A DNA stretch of 64,000 nucleotides from the NCBI GenBank assembly GCA_947623455.1, contig OX392542.1:12903625-12967624 (forward strand). The letters are read 5' to 3'. The notes beneath the pieces were generated by a model that was not told where the DNA came from, made no database searches, and saw nothing but the letters and a program-made list of their open reading frames with translations. Shown one piece after another: positions 24,501 to 38,481 of the stretch (position 1 is its first letter; each line of letters starts with the position of its first letter). Source of the DNA: Mimachlamys varia (Eukaryota; Mollusca; Bivalvia; Pectinida; Pectinidae). The position numbers were made by a program, and so were the translations under genes.

Positions 24501-27500
24501 TTTTGTATAATCATGTCATATTAGGTTATAATCAATCTGTATTAGATTTAATATAAAAGATGGCCCTTTAATCATTCTAAGAGTAATAAAAGAAGGGCCA
24601 TTTTTTTTCTTATTTTTGGGCAGTTCAAACAAAATGTCACCAAATATACAATTATTATGAATCAGGCCAAAATTCCTTAAGTTAAACAGTTAAAAAGGAA
24701 AATTCATTTAACTTAGATTTTCCCGTTACTTCTCTAATGCTTTTTTATGGAGAATTTTAAGTAAAGGAATTTCAATTCGTTGACAAACGTACGAACGTTC
24801 GTGAAACTAGGCCTGTTGGAATTGTACAAAACTATGCTTAAGAAAACAAGCATCATTTCTTACACCCTTAGTTGTATTAATCGCATATTGACATATACTT
24901 ACTAACAGAGAAGTATGTAATTCAAGATGGTTTTATTTACCCACCATCATGATGATGGTGGGGTATTGACATCGCCCTGCGTCCGTAGTCGGTCCGTCGT
25001 TCCTTAAACAATTCTTGTTATCACTATTTCTTGAGAAGTACTTCGTGGATCTTTTTCAAATTCAATATGTAGGTTTCCATTGATCTCTAGTTGTGCCTGT
25101 TTGAGTTTGGAATTGACCGGACAAAAGCTGAAAGGCGGCCATTTTGGATTTTGACATGAAAGTTTGTCATCGCTATTTCTTGAGTAGTACTTTATGGATC
25201 TTACTCAAATTTCAAATGTAGGTTCCACTTAGGGCCTCGTTGTGCACTGTACATTTTTTGGACTGATCTGAAATATAATATGGCTGACAGGCAGCCATCT
25301 TAGATTTTTGCATTGATAGTTTGTGCTTGCTAATTCTTTAAAGGGTTTGGTTGGATCCTTCTCATATGCAGGTTCCCCTCGGTCCCAAGTTGTGCATTGG
25401 CCAGTTTTTGGAGGTGATTCATAAAACAATCTGGTTTCAAACGGCAATCTTGGATTTTGACAGTGATAGTTTGTGATCGCCATGTCTTGAGAATAGGTTC
25501 TGTTTGGTCCCTAGTCGTGCATGGTCTAATTTTTGCTCAAGGGGAAAAATATGGCCGCCTGACGGCCATCTTCTATGTTGACTATGGAATTACATGTACA
25601 TTATGGTTTATTTTTTTAAGAAATAAAAGATGGACCTTTCTAAATACTTTAGAATTTGGATTTGATCAGAAAAACAAAACTCCTGACACCCCCCCCCCCC
25701 CCCCCAAAAAAAAAAAATTAAATAAAATGTAAACGTCGCGGGGCTTGCACATCAAAATACCCCCAGCTACGCCCCTGTATTGCATTGCAAATGTTTGATG
25801 TTATTACTTCTAATGATGTTTTTTATTTATGATTTATTATTTTTCGAAAGTATAAAGCTCAAATACTCAAAATAGAATATTTTTCATTTTTCCCCTACAT
25901 TTCATCAATGTATTTCAATGAACTAAAATTGTGCAAATGAAATAAAAACATTTTGAACATTATCGATAATATGCCGTTACCTTAACCCTCCCCACAACTT
26001 GAAGGACTTGAGAGGTATCTTTAATAAAATGCAATTGTCACTTACAAATGGACTATGTTTAGGAAATTGCAACACTTTTTCTTTTTCTGTTGGCTTGCAA
26101 CTTAATATGTATACACAGTGTGTAGCAAATCTTTCGGATGGTAAAGTAAATACTTAAAGTACTTATCACATAACGTTTACTGATGTCTATTCAGTTTTCA
26201 TAAATAAAGCTGAAAAAAAGAAGACTTTAAGAAATTCAATGGTTTGCCTTAATATGAGGGCAGATTAATGACATTATAGAATTATTGACAACCAGCCAAG
26301 TGCAATTTAGTATCGGATAAGGTTTGTTGTATAATGAGTTAATTTTTGATTGCATTACTTATTTATAAAGTGGCATAAAGTGTAGTTATCACGGCTAGCT
26401 CTATCGCATGCAGCCATAAGGTTTAAATCGTAGTCACATTTTAACCATTGTCTCTGCCTTGTTTCAGGCTCACTTCTCGTTATATCTGAGTCACAAATAT
26501 TCTCTTTGTTTTGCAGAAATATGGCGAGGATCGTTTGTTTACAACCGCTATGGCCGCTAATGCTCTCATTACTATTTGGACGTCGTTTGAGGAGAAATCT
26601 GGCACGTTGGTCTGGAATCAAAGTAAGGAGAACCTTCATTGCGACCTTTCTATCTGTAATGTAACAGTTCCCTATCGTAATTATACAATGTAATGTCACA
26701 GTTCCCTATCGTAATTATACAATGTAATGTCACAGTTCTCTATCGGAATTATACAATATAATGTAACAGCTCCCTATCGTAATTATACAATGTAATATCA
26801 AAGTTCCCTATCGAAATTATACAATGTAATGAAACGTATATATTGTTTTGCTCTAGCAGTAGATAATTGGTCATGGCGGCCATATTGGTTTGTTGACCTA
26901 CTTAATATAAAACGCGGCATTCACGAGTTCAGATATATCGCAATTGTATTTATAAAGTGTTAATGTACAGAAAAAATGCATTCACGGAACTATTACGTTT
27001 CCCTTCAGCTACACCAAAGCAGGTCAAGGACACAGTGACACGCGCGGTGAAGTTCCTGGATACCTACATATTGTCCGGGGAATACAAACCATGGAATGCG
27101 TTCTTTTCCGGTTCTTTCAAAGGATTTGGGGTGAATTATTAAGCTACTGTAAAATTTTACATATTATCAAATTATTTCATTTTAGTTTTTAGAAGATATC
27201 AGAATATATATCTTAAAAGTAAGGGGTAATAAAGATCAGAATAGGAAATTTTCTGTATCTATAAGATAATTTAATGGAAAGTCTATGTGTGGACTTCATT
27301 TTGAGGGATTCAGATTATAAGTTAGATCTATGTAGTTTGTCACTGATCCACTATGATCAAATATGCGGAGTCAGTATGAACAATAGGGAGCGAGGCCGGA
27401 CCCAGACATATCAATTCACGGCTTATTCAAAAGGCTGGGTTTTCTTTACAGCAAATACGTGCACGTCTCCCACATTTTAGATTGTGGTTCTAGATATTTG

Positions 27501-28615
27501 TTTGCCAAGCGTTCATGCTAATAAATTTATTTCCAAAAATGATCCAAACTTAAGTCTACTCTTGGGTAGTCTTCTGTTTTTTTTACCTCGGATTAATGCT
27601 TTTTTTCGTTTTATATTAAATACCTTTAAATACATCTTTTAAAATGAATAAATTAATACTTGTTTTCTTTACCAAGAATATATCACTCGTAGAAACGTTC
27701 GTCAATATTATCTATTATTAAAGGCCCAATATACACAACTTCAGGAAATATTCGGGATTCTGAAAAAGTATGAAAAAAATCCAATTGATACCCATGCAAA
27801 AATAAGCCTATAACAAGAAACTCTTGACAAAAAAATCCAAAGAATTGAAATAATTCAGATGGGGCCCACTTCAACAACAAGCCGAAGGTAGGAGACAGTT
27901 CGAAATGGACGCGTGTTTACAAATACCGTGTTTCAACTGCTGTTGTACCGGTAACCGCGTGAGAATTCATCTTGGATATTGCTGATATCAGTTAATCTTA
28001 ACTAGATCTATAAATATATTAGGTTATTAGGCTTGGTTTTCACTTCAAGTTTTGCCGAAAGATACGTATATTGGGCCTTTAAATAACATGTCTACCACAA
28101 TACAACTTTCAGTATATTGTGGTTGACATGTTAAAACTTGTGTCTTTTGTAACTTTTAAAAGTTATATCTAATAACCACTCTTTGTGTAACCTCTATTGA
28201 TATATTTTTATAATTCAAATTCCAACGAATTTTTGTTTATATATTGATGCAAATTATTCAGAATCTGTATTAACACAAATGACAAAAGCTTACCTTTAGT
28301 TGGATTATACTAATGTATAAGGTATTTCACTTTTTTTCTTTTAAGACAATTTGGACCGAATATCCTGCAAATCGAAACGAGTATTTCAACGGCACAAAGG
28401 TCCCATCAGATCATCATTACCACTCTACTACGATCCGGGGGATGAAAGGAGTTCCGAACGAAACCTGGTACAAACAAGAGGAAGCGGAAATGAAATCTCC
28501 GATCGATTTCCATGGCTATAATAACCAGGGTGGTTACTTCCCCTTCTGGTCCTCTGAGCCGTACACGTACGCTGTCACTATGCTAGCACTGTCAACGTTC
28601 AGCAATATTGTATGA
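18560..28615 (+). CDS. Copy C of tandem secreted-glycoprotein family, complete 9-exon gene
   Basis: Exons 18560-19009, 19475-19614, 19911-20208, 20415-20582, 22008-22181, 24044-24196, 26517-26622, 27009-27130 and 28346-28615. Each has exactly the length and phase of its copy B counterpart, giving 626 codons. The protein is nearly identical to B in exons 2-7. It differs most in the signal peptide, around residue 26 (one sequon lost), and in exons 8-9 (for example TIWTEYPANRNEY at the start of exon 9). Introns differ by indels and insertions: intron 6 has a 1.45-kb inverted-repeat element, intron 7 a 34-bp minisatellite just after the donor, and intron 8 a TTAA-flanked element absent from B. 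No frameshift or stop is visible, so it is probably active. Same unknown function as copy B. Confidence 0.85.
21482..21795 (-). repeat. SINE-like repeat in intron 4 of copy C
   Basis: Same element as in copy B intron 4 but with its 3' tail intact. Its presence at the same place in both genes means it predates their duplication. Confidence 0.6.
22192..23570. repeat. R1 in fold-back arrangement, intron 5 of copy C
   Basis: The left arm (about 22192-22612, - strand) and right arm (about 23050-23570, + strand) match the pair in copy B. The insertion therefore came before the B/C duplication. Confidence 0.65.
24329..25777 (+). mobile_element. 1.45-kb inverted-repeat insertion in intron 6 of copy C
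   Basis: Ends CAGGGGCGTAGCTG and CAGCTACGCCCCTG are perfect 14-bp inverted repeats, flanked by TATTG on both sides (24324-24328 and 25778-25782). The aligned intron of copy B lacks it. The CAGGGGCG ends are hAT-like, but a 5-bp duplication is short for that group, so the superfamily is open. There is no transposase frame. The interior is composite: a perfect palindrome CCCACCATCATGATG... near 24943-24965, four or five diverged units of about 130 bp (marker TTTGGATTTTGAC), and a C-run followed by an A-run near 25690. Confidence 0.75.
26653..26830 (+). repeat. 34-bp minisatellite in intron 7 of copy C
   Basis: Five units with GTTCCCTATC-type starts at 26667, 26701, 26735, 26769 and 26803, exactly 34 bp apart. 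It begins about 30 bp after the exon 7 donor and is absent from copies A and B. Confidence 0.9.
27722..28078 (+). mobile_element. 357-bp TTAA-target MITE in intron 8 of copy C
   Basis: Ends AGGCCCAATATAC and GTATATTGGGCCT lie between TTAA copies (27718-27721 and 28079-28082). It is the same family as the element at 7624 but longer. It is absent from intron 8 of A and B. Confidence 0.85.
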
Positions 28616-30850
28616 TCCATGTTTACTGGTTATTATTGAATTGACTGTTTGATTGCTTAAACAAATCATTTTGATGCTTCTTTCGTTTCAATCCTTTTTA
28701 AGACAATTCCATGGTGACAGAAGGGTTTTAAGTACTATTAAATTATTGTCTCATGAAAATCACTAACTTTGACATTTTTGACTAGATAACATATTCTAAC
28801 TATTCTATATGTTGTATCCCAACTTAATTAACTAAGTGGTATGGAAATAAAAACTACCTCGAAGGGACCTTCTGTTGCAACATAAAGTTAATATGTAAAT
28901 AATGTATCGAATAATTTATTATAGAGTCTAAATAAGGGCAAAAGCTTATGAAGAAAAGACAACTTCAAGAGAATATCCAGTTCACAATTATAAAATTACT
29001 TACAAATGGATTGCGTACAAAGTTCAAACAAAGCTAAAACACTGAAATGCCTGAAAGGGTCCCAACATGTTATCTGACCAAAATTGTTAAACATTTGCAA
29101 AATGCAAAATTTGACTTGATCTTGGTCCTGTGGCCCTTATGTTTGGTCAATTGAAATATCCTTTCATATCATCAATTTGCTACATAATATCAGAATAAAA
29201 TATTTAGAATTCAAAGAGATGTAAAATGTGACCTTGAACTTTGATGCTATGAATTTCGAGTTCAAGATGCAAAATATGATACCTTCGTGTACACCTTTTG
29301 AATGTTTGACATGTTTGACATTTGCTCTTTTGCTCAGGTCACCCTGACTTAATGTACTTAACATCATATAATAATCCTGCAATGGTCCATTGCTCTACTA
29401 TGGCAGGCTACACATGTTTTAGAAGAAAAAATATATGTTTCATAACAACGGGGTCTCTTGAAAACCCCTAAACTTTAGACCTTGACCTTGGCAGGACAAA
29501 AATGAATGAAGTACGCGACACACCTACTGATGTTTGTAAACAATCATGCAAAGTTTCATATCACTACCATTACAGGCTACAAAGTTATGGAGCTGAATCA
29601 ATTGGTTTGGGACGGACGGACGGACAAAGCGATCACAATTATAATAGTTCATCGACACTATGTGTTTGGGCCTTAATAAAGTGTAATTAATACAAGAAAT
29701 AATGAACAAGTAATGTGTAAGGTGTTACTTAGTCCACTAGAATACTATTGTTTAAAATGCCTTTGCTGTTCGCGTGATTGTTGTTTGGTGGTTTTTTTTT
29801 GTTAAACACATAAGTTAAGAGAAGTCCACTTGGATCATATGATGCCAGCTGACACAAAAACTGTCGCCCATTGGCTAACTAATATTCCCCGCATGCCGGC
29901 AGCTTGGTGCCGGTGAAGAGGCAAAGGGAAAATCAACCGTTGCCCCATGACCTTTGAATTGCGTCACTTTGTGTCATGCCTTAGTGTTACAATTACTCCA
30001 ACGTATGCGTATACCAAATGCATGGCATTTCTGTAATGATTAGGCATTTCAGTAACTGAATATAAAGTTTAAGCAAAATAAGGCATAGTAAGGGACCGCT
30101 CGCATCAATTTGCGTTCACCTTTGATTGTTTCTTTTTCTTTTTCTCTTAGACTCGCAAGTTTCATTTGGGCCATTTCAGTAACGATTACCATATATTACC
30201 TTAAACCTTTGAACCCATGACCTTAGGAGTTTGTCAATTGAGTGGTTTTATTGATGTTTATAACATTCCAAGGTATACGTGTATACAAAATACATGTTGT
30301 TGTTGCAGAGAAAATAAGCCATTTCAGTAATGTTATGTACACTCTATCATCAAAAGAAGAACGGGTGATAAATCTGGTAGACATTGCAGGGATGCAATGG
30401 TGTTCCTTTGAAGTTTAACGTGTGTGCAAAGTATCATCAAATCCCTGCATAAACCTAGGAGAAGGTATCAACTCGTGTTGGCGGAAGGTTGGGCGGACGT
30501 AGTGATTTATGATGAACCCTCTACTACTTGGTAGGAAGTGGGGGCGGAGGGGTATAAATGTGATTTTTTTAGAAACATTTATTTAGTTTTATCGCTTGAC
30601 TTTAAAATTATTATTGTCAATAAATGCCGAATATGATATATATTTTTAAATGCCACAATAGATAAAATATCAGGGGGTGATCACGTGAGCGTGTATTTTC
30701 CTACCATGATGGTCATTATCTTTAGTTTGAATATCTTGCAAAAACAAAGGTGGATTGAGGTTTTAATTCGAGAAGTGTAGATTTCTTTTCAGATCGTGGC
30801 TTCATGACTTCTTTAAATGATAGTCTTTCCGGCGAAAGTGTCAATGAAAA
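28616..30850. other. Intergenic, no gene seen
   Basis: AT-rich sequence with a possible poly(A) signal for copy C at 28846-28851. 29040-29640 and 29990-30490 have wording typical of old bivalve-type dispersed repeats (for example GGACGGACGGACAAAG near 29611), but I cannot define element ends. Confidence 0.4.
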
Positions 30851-30854
30851 AAAA

Positions 30855-31110
30855 ATCAGAGAATACCAAAGCGTCAACAAAACCATAATCCGAACTCAAA
30901 ATCGATTAAAGTAGGGGCAAAATAGGAACAAAGGGAAGATTTACATGGAGACTCTCGTAAAAGCACAAGAAAATAAGACCAGGTGTTCCGGAAGAGTAAG
31001 CCTCTTCTGCTTCATCGACGACACCCGCCATGTAAATCTTGGTCACATCTAAGTAAGCATCAATCCTCAGAATGAGAACCGAGTCATCATTGTCATCACA
31101 ACAAGAAAAC
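30855..31110 (+). repeat. R1 fragment
   Basis: Begins GAGAATACCAAAGCGTCAAC and runs through the CTTCATCGACGACACCCGCC marker to GAGTCATCATTGTC. It matches the first third of R1. Confidence 0.7.
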
Positions 31111-31188
31111 TATTTGTAATTTTAAATTCTGATACATTTACCGATTGATGGTCGGTTCGCTAGACCCTTATATAATATATAGAGGATA

Positions 31189-31259
31189 TTCAATGGTTTG
31201 CCGTTTAAAATCTGCCATACAAGTGAAATATATTTGATATTAAACGGCAAACCATTGAA
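31189..31259. repeat. 71-bp hairpin
   Basis: A perfect 20-bp inverted pair, TTCAATGGTTTGCCGTTTAA and its reverse complement, around a 31-base loop. The following 31330-31560 matches 3730-3940 after copy A, so it is the end of a dispersed repeat. Confidence 0.75.
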
Positions 31260-31830
31260 TTTTCTTTTTATTACATTTCGAAAGAGGACTGAGATACTTT
31301 CATTATTTTTTCTTGGTCTACTTGCCTACTGCAAAGGAGCTAAGTCTACTGTAATCCGTCGAAATGACAACCGCTCTGGTCCAGTACACAGCTGATTGGG
31401 ATAAGCTGATCGGAAAAGTTGAACCATTCTCATCTTTCAATTCATTTCATATTAAATCCTGCAGCAGTTCCTATCAATATGTACTATTGATGCCATTTCT
31501 TCAAGACCATCTTTCCCCAAGAGACAAGTTCTAGCAGACGACAACAATGGCGAACCTCCAAGATCCGATCAATGGGAACAACTCATCCAAAAGTTTCGGT
31601 GTTACGTGAAAAAAATGACCCAGTTGAAAACTACCCACCGTTGAAAGCTACGACGGGTCACTTTTTCACGGGACGAATTACGGAAAAATCGATTGGGGTC
31701 ATTTTTCTACAGATGGCCGTGTACGATTTCTACTGTTAAATAAAGACCCCGGGAAACTTTTGCAACGTAGAATAATGACCCGGGTGGTATTTTATTGTCG
31801 GGTCACTTTTTCACGTTACAATGAAAAAGC

Positions 31831-31933
31831 CTTATATTTTCACTGCAAAATCTTATATTTTCACGGCAAAATCTTATATTTTCACGGCAAAATCTTATAT
31901 TTTCACTGCTCATCACTGCAGTGAAAATATAAG
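31831..31933. repeat. 21-bp tandem repeat with inverted last unit
   Basis: Four CTTATATTTTCAC units at 31831, 31852, 31873 and 31894, followed by an inverted copy GTGAAAATATAAG (31921-31933). Nearby 31600-31810 has dispersed GGGTCACTTTTTCACG words in both orientations. Confidence 0.75.
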
Positions 31934-32141
31934 TTTTATCAGTTTGATAATTTTCTATATTTCACTGGCAAAAATGTAATAAATCTTTATACACATACTA
32001 CATAAAGGGAATAGTGTTAGGGAAGTTTGATAGCGTTTTGAAGCGTTTCAGAAGAGGAACATTGCTTATAAATGAAATCGATCAACAGTAATGAAATGAT
32101 CTTACAAAAATAATCAAACGCATAGTTTCATACACTAGTAC

Positions 32142-32147
32142 TTTATT
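32142..32147 (-). promoter_or_regulatory. Polyadenylation signal of the collagen-like gene
   Basis: AATAAA on the - strand, about 85 bases after the stop codon of the collagen-like gene. Confidence 0.5.
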
Positions 32148-32230
32148 CAGTCTTAGTGGCAAAGTCCGGTTATTGAACATGAAGCAATTTAAAATAAAGT
32201 ACTTTTCTGGCCAGTAATTGCGTTGGACAG

Positions 32231-33723
<1,493 letters not shown>

Positions 33724-33989
33724 TAAACGTAGATTAACATAATATAAGGTGATATACACGACAAGGCTGTAGGGTCCCGAATGATGTGTTACCTTAACAT
33801 ATCGTGATTTATTTATATAAACATAATGAAAGAAATGTTTATATGCTTTAATCTTTCATTATTTTCATTTCAGCAAATCAGATGTATGAAAAAAGTCTTA
33901 ATTAATAATGCAAATTGGAGTTTTAATACATTTAAGCATGAAGTAAAGGTACATTTCATTTTATCATGGACAACCTGAGAGAGGCATAA

Positions 33990-35885
33990 AAATCAGAAAC
34001 GTCATCAAAACCATAACTCAAACTCAAAATCGATTAAACTAGCGGCAAATATGAACAAAGGAATGATTCACATAGAAAACCTTGTAAGAGTACAAGAGAA
34101 TAAGACCAGGTGTTCACATCCAAATAAACATGAAGTCCCGTCAAAGTGAGAAGCGAGTCATCATTCTCAATCACAAACAGTAAGCATACTAAGTGTAATG
34201 AGCATATTCAAAAACGTCCAACTTCATATCATACAAGATACAGCATATTTCTCGATGAGACCAAGATGGCGACCAAAAATTTAGCTCATAGTCCTCGTCA
34301 ACCTGCATCTCTCAAAGAACTGTGCTGTAAGTTTGTTGGTCAGCAGTCGACATCTATCCCGAAAATCACTATGTTTAGAGCAACCCCTAGAAAATCGAAT
34401 AAACTGCAACATGTAGACAGCATAGATGGAAGAAGCAGGGATGTTACTATCAAGAAATGGAAAGCTCCCGATCGGAAAATTGAAATCGTAACTTTTTTCA
34501 TAAAGCGTAGTAGTAAACTATCCTTTTTTGGTCATAGTTTAAGGTGAGATAGAGCTAAGCAGCTGATGTAGAAAAGGCTGGTGTATCCTTCGTTTTAAGT
34601 TCATATATATGGATATATTTGAAAGTCAAATTAAAAGATTATGCATTGTTTTTGTTACCTGTCGGTCGTGATTAGTTCTTCCACAAATTAAGCCTCTTAT
34701 GAAAACACAAACAAGTCAGCTAAGAGTGGGGCACAGTTTGTTCGTAGCACAGGATTTGAAATTATACAGAACTAGTTCAAATTTACTTCTAAATTCATAA
34801 ATTAAAGGGGTTTTACGCACCTGACCCCTTCTGCTTCTACATTAGTTTAGAAGCTTTGGATTCCCATCTTTTGGCCCCTAGCATCACTGACGAGTCCCAG
34901 AAGGTCGAAACAATTGTATAATGCATTTTTTGCGTCATATCGTATCTATTACTAAATTTGAAAGGCGCAGCATGTGTGTGTTACGTCATCTTTGTTTCAA
35001 AGATAATGCCAAAATTCTGCTGAAAACCTTCCTCCAAACTCAAAAAAAATTGTCAGCCAGGAATTCAATCATCCGTACTTTATCTTCTTCAGTAAATTTT
35101 CATTAGAGTTTTTGTTCTGTTTTTGACAAAGTATGTTCCAAGATAGCTCACAATCATATATTTACATCGTCGTACACCTTTTTGGAAAAGAAAGATCTCA
35201 TAATAAGAGAAAGAAGACGTTCTTTCAGTTTTGTCTGAGGTATGTAGTGTCTATGGTGGGAAAATCGAATATTTTGATAGAAGAAACATTTTTAAGGATT
35301 GGTGCTCAAGATTAATCGAAGGTCTTTCGAATTTTTTCAAAATCCGAATCTCGTTTCTCCCACTTCTTGAGTATACAGTGTCACAATTGGACTGAAACCC
35401 TGATTTAATGATACTAAGAATGGTAGTTAAAGGTTTTGATAAAGGCTTGGCTAAGCAGTTATTAGAGCCCTATAAAAACTTTACTTATAAGGATTCTTGT
35501 GAAGTATCGGTATCCAATTAAGACGAGGTAGGTCAGTGTCTTGCTCATTAACTGGTATCTTGACAGATTATAATACTGAAATATGGCTAGATAGTATTTA
35601 ATCCTTCGAAATACCGGTTATTGAGCAGGCCTAGTTCTTTTTGCAAGCAATAAATGCAATAGCGATTGAAAACAAGTATCAATTTATTAGTTGTTTTGTA
35701 TGCAGACACAATCACATTCTTTGAGTGTTGTTCGAACATCCGGGTCAAGAAATATCGACTTGTGTTGAGCTGTCATTTTGTATCGCAACCTGCTTATTCT
35801 TTTCTGGATGAGGACCTGATAGACTTAACCTATTCTGAAAGTGAATCCAATTCAGCATGTTCACGTTTAGCCCATTGCCTAGAAT
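33990..35885 (+). repeat. Composite dispersed repeat, R1 followed by R2
   Basis: R1 (33990-34550), then linking sequence, then R2 (about 35100-35460), then a block ending AATTCAGCATGTTCACGTTTAG. The same order recurs at 38885-40280, so R1 and R2 may be parts of one element of about 1.9 kb. It has no long frame. Confidence 0.6.
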
Positions 35886-36016
35886 AATCTTACACCCATA
35901 ACTAAATACCTTAATGTCGTCAAATGTGGTTTCTTGTAAAAATGGAAATATAACAGAATTTGAAGATGTTGGAAAAAAATAAACGACAAATTTTCTAATA
36001 TAAATACACTACATAA

Positions 36017-36650
36017 AAATCTTGCAATCACAACAAATGTGTATGCTAATTATCATATTCGAAAACTCCATCTTCATAAAATAAAACGATGCAGAATATC
36101 TCTCAGTGAGACAAGGCTGGCGAGTCTCGAGTCTTGTTGACTGTAGAACGAAGTCTTGTAGAATGTTGCCTAAGATCTCACTTTGAGGACGCAACATTTA
36201 CGTGGATGTGAACTAGAGTTACATGACTGGCTTCGTCATGAAGCAGAAGATGCTTACTCTTCCGGAACACCTGGTTTTATCTCTTGCATTTTGTTTAAAC
36301 GATCTCCGTATAAATCTTTCTTTTGTTCATGTTTAGAGTTAAAAAAATCAGAGAATATCAAAGCGTCAACAAAACCATAATCCGAACTCAAAATCGATTA
36401 AACTATGGGCAAAATAGGAACAAATGAAAGATTTACATGGAGACTCTCGTAAAAGCACAAGAGAATAAGACCGGGTGTTCCGGAAGAGTAAACGTCTTCT
36501 GCTTCATCGACGACACCAGCCATGTAAATCTTGGTCACATCCAAGTAAGCATCAATCCTCAAAATGAGAATCGTGTCATCATTGTCTTAGTTTTATCGAT
36601 TTTCAGTTCGGATTATGAATTTGTTGACGGTTTAGTATTTTTTTTTAAAA
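36017..36650. repeat. R1 fragments in alternating orientation
   Basis: Pieces: + (36017-36160), - (36177-36345), + (36343-36580), - (36586-36650). The - piece at 36177 and the + piece at 36343 meet head to head, as in the fold-back pairs in intron 5. Confidence 0.6.
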
Positions 36651-36659
36651 CTACATTTA

Positions 36660-38180
36660 AGGCTGTCGTAAGGTAAAATTACCAACTCAAAAAAGTTAAA
36701 ATTCCAAAAAAAGGCAAGATAAATTAATTGAAAGCGTTTTCAAATTTATAATAAGATATTTAAGTCAAATAATAAACAATCTGTGAGTATTGATAATCAA
36801 TAATTGCCTCCTTCTTGCACCTCCATCCCTAAACCACCATAAATAAGGATAATCACATTTAACCGAAAGCTTAACCCAAGATTTGGTCAAATCATGGCAA
36901 AAGTTGCAAAAAATAAAAATGGAATCATTTTTAAATGTTCACATAGCATCGAACACCAATAAAAGACCAATGTCCATGGTTATAATCCCTTGACCACTAG
37001 TCAATGAAGGATTAGCCATTACAAGCCTATACCTTAAAGAAGGACTGAAGATTGACGTTTTTGAATATGCTCATTAGTGTGTTTACTTGTTGTGATTGAC
37101 AATGATACTCGGTTCTCATTTTGAGAACTTGATGTTTACTTGGTGTGCCAAAGTTTTACATGACTGGTTTCGTCGTTGAAGCAGAAGGCGCTTACTTTTC
37201 CTAAACACCTGGTCTTATTCTCTTGTACTTTTACAAGGGTCTGGATTATGATTTTGTTAACGCTTCGGTATTCTCTAATTTATTTTTAAACCTTAACCTC
37301 AAGATTTGAGAAAAATTTAATATGGCAACAATAAAAGAAAAAGAATCTGTTTTTCATAGTTTCACTTCAAATTATTATTTCTACACTATAGAAGAATGTG
37401 TAAGCCACGAATCAACATTCAAACAGAAAAATATTAAGTAAAAAACCAAATCATTAACCTCAACATTTCAGCAAACCAACCAAGTTCAAAGCATATGCCC
37501 ACAGAATATAAAATAAAAAAAATCATTTTGAAAAAAAACCCGTTTAGTTCAAAACATCGCAAAACATAGATATTTTTTCAAAGTTTTACTTCACAACATT
37601 AATGTTATACCCCGGAAGAGTACATATGCTTGAATCCAGCATCCTTATAACACTATTAATCAAAACGTGAATAGTATAAAAACTTTAACCAAATCCTCAA
37701 CCAAAGGTGTATAAACCGACTGACGAAGCGATGGGCTGACGGACGCATACGAAACATATCGTCCCACCGTGTCAGCGGTAGGAGACTTATTATGGCGGGC
37801 CAATCAGGATGTAGCGTCGAATCAAAATTATTACGAATGGTTCGTCACCAGACGAAATAACAATTTAAGAAAACGATGATATTCTATATAAATAAAATCT
37901 ACAATTTGGTAAAAATAAAATGAACGGATGGTGACAACAAAGCACCACCAATTATCATTGTCTATGATGATTTGAACGTACTCATAGAAACAGAAGTGTG
38001 CCGTAGGTTTCCGACGATGAGAAAGACTGAAATTTATCTTTGTTATATTTTATCTTATGCAACGCAATTATGTTTCATAAAATTTCCTACAATACTTCGC
38101 ATCATGGAATAAAAAGTAAAAGCTTTTAGGTATCAATGTATCAAAAATTGATAGTTATGTTAATCAGATATGTAATATTG
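36660..38180. other. Intergenic, R1 fragment only
   Basis: 37045-37290 is an R1 piece on the - strand (GAAGCAGAAGGCGCTTAC). The rest is AT-rich with no gene, RNA or clear repeat that I can support. Confidence 0.45.
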
Positions 38181-38189
38181 ACTTACCAG

Positions 38190-38481
38190 TGTTGATCGGG
38201 AGGGAGCAAAAGAGCACCTGTACAAAACAGGACCAGGCCAGATCTGTGTAATTCCGAAATCATAGGTCTGTCCTTTATATAGAGTACTGATGAGCAAGGA
38301 CGACATCAAAGCCAAGGGCGAACGTGCGTTCCACCAAATGTGCGGTTCTGAAACCACATTTACCACGCTTCATATACCCGCGGACATGATCACCGACCAC
38401 TATATCTCTGGTGCCAACAATTGCAAAAGTGGGAACAAATCGTTTGAAAATAAAAAAGATTTTTCGCTATTTCTTCTCTAG
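38190..38481 (+). pseudogene. Probable decayed exon with an in-frame stop
   Basis: After an acceptor-like CTTACCAG, one frame runs VDREGAKEHLYKTGPGQICV..., hits TAG at 38263-38265, and continues as VCPLYRVLMSKDDIKAKGER... to NNCKSGN and a stop at 38479-38481. The composition (four cysteines, even residue mix) looks protein-like on both sides of the TAG, unlike the AT-rich noise around it. Base composition is also richer in G+C here. I do not recognise the family. The - strand also has an open frame with a GTAAGT donor, so orientation is not certain. Alternatively, translation starts at the ATG at 38290. Confidence 0.35.

Noticed and set aside
34146..34547. A + strand frame of 133 codons
   Set aside because: It lies wholly in dispersed repeat R1, and the other R1 copies break the frame.
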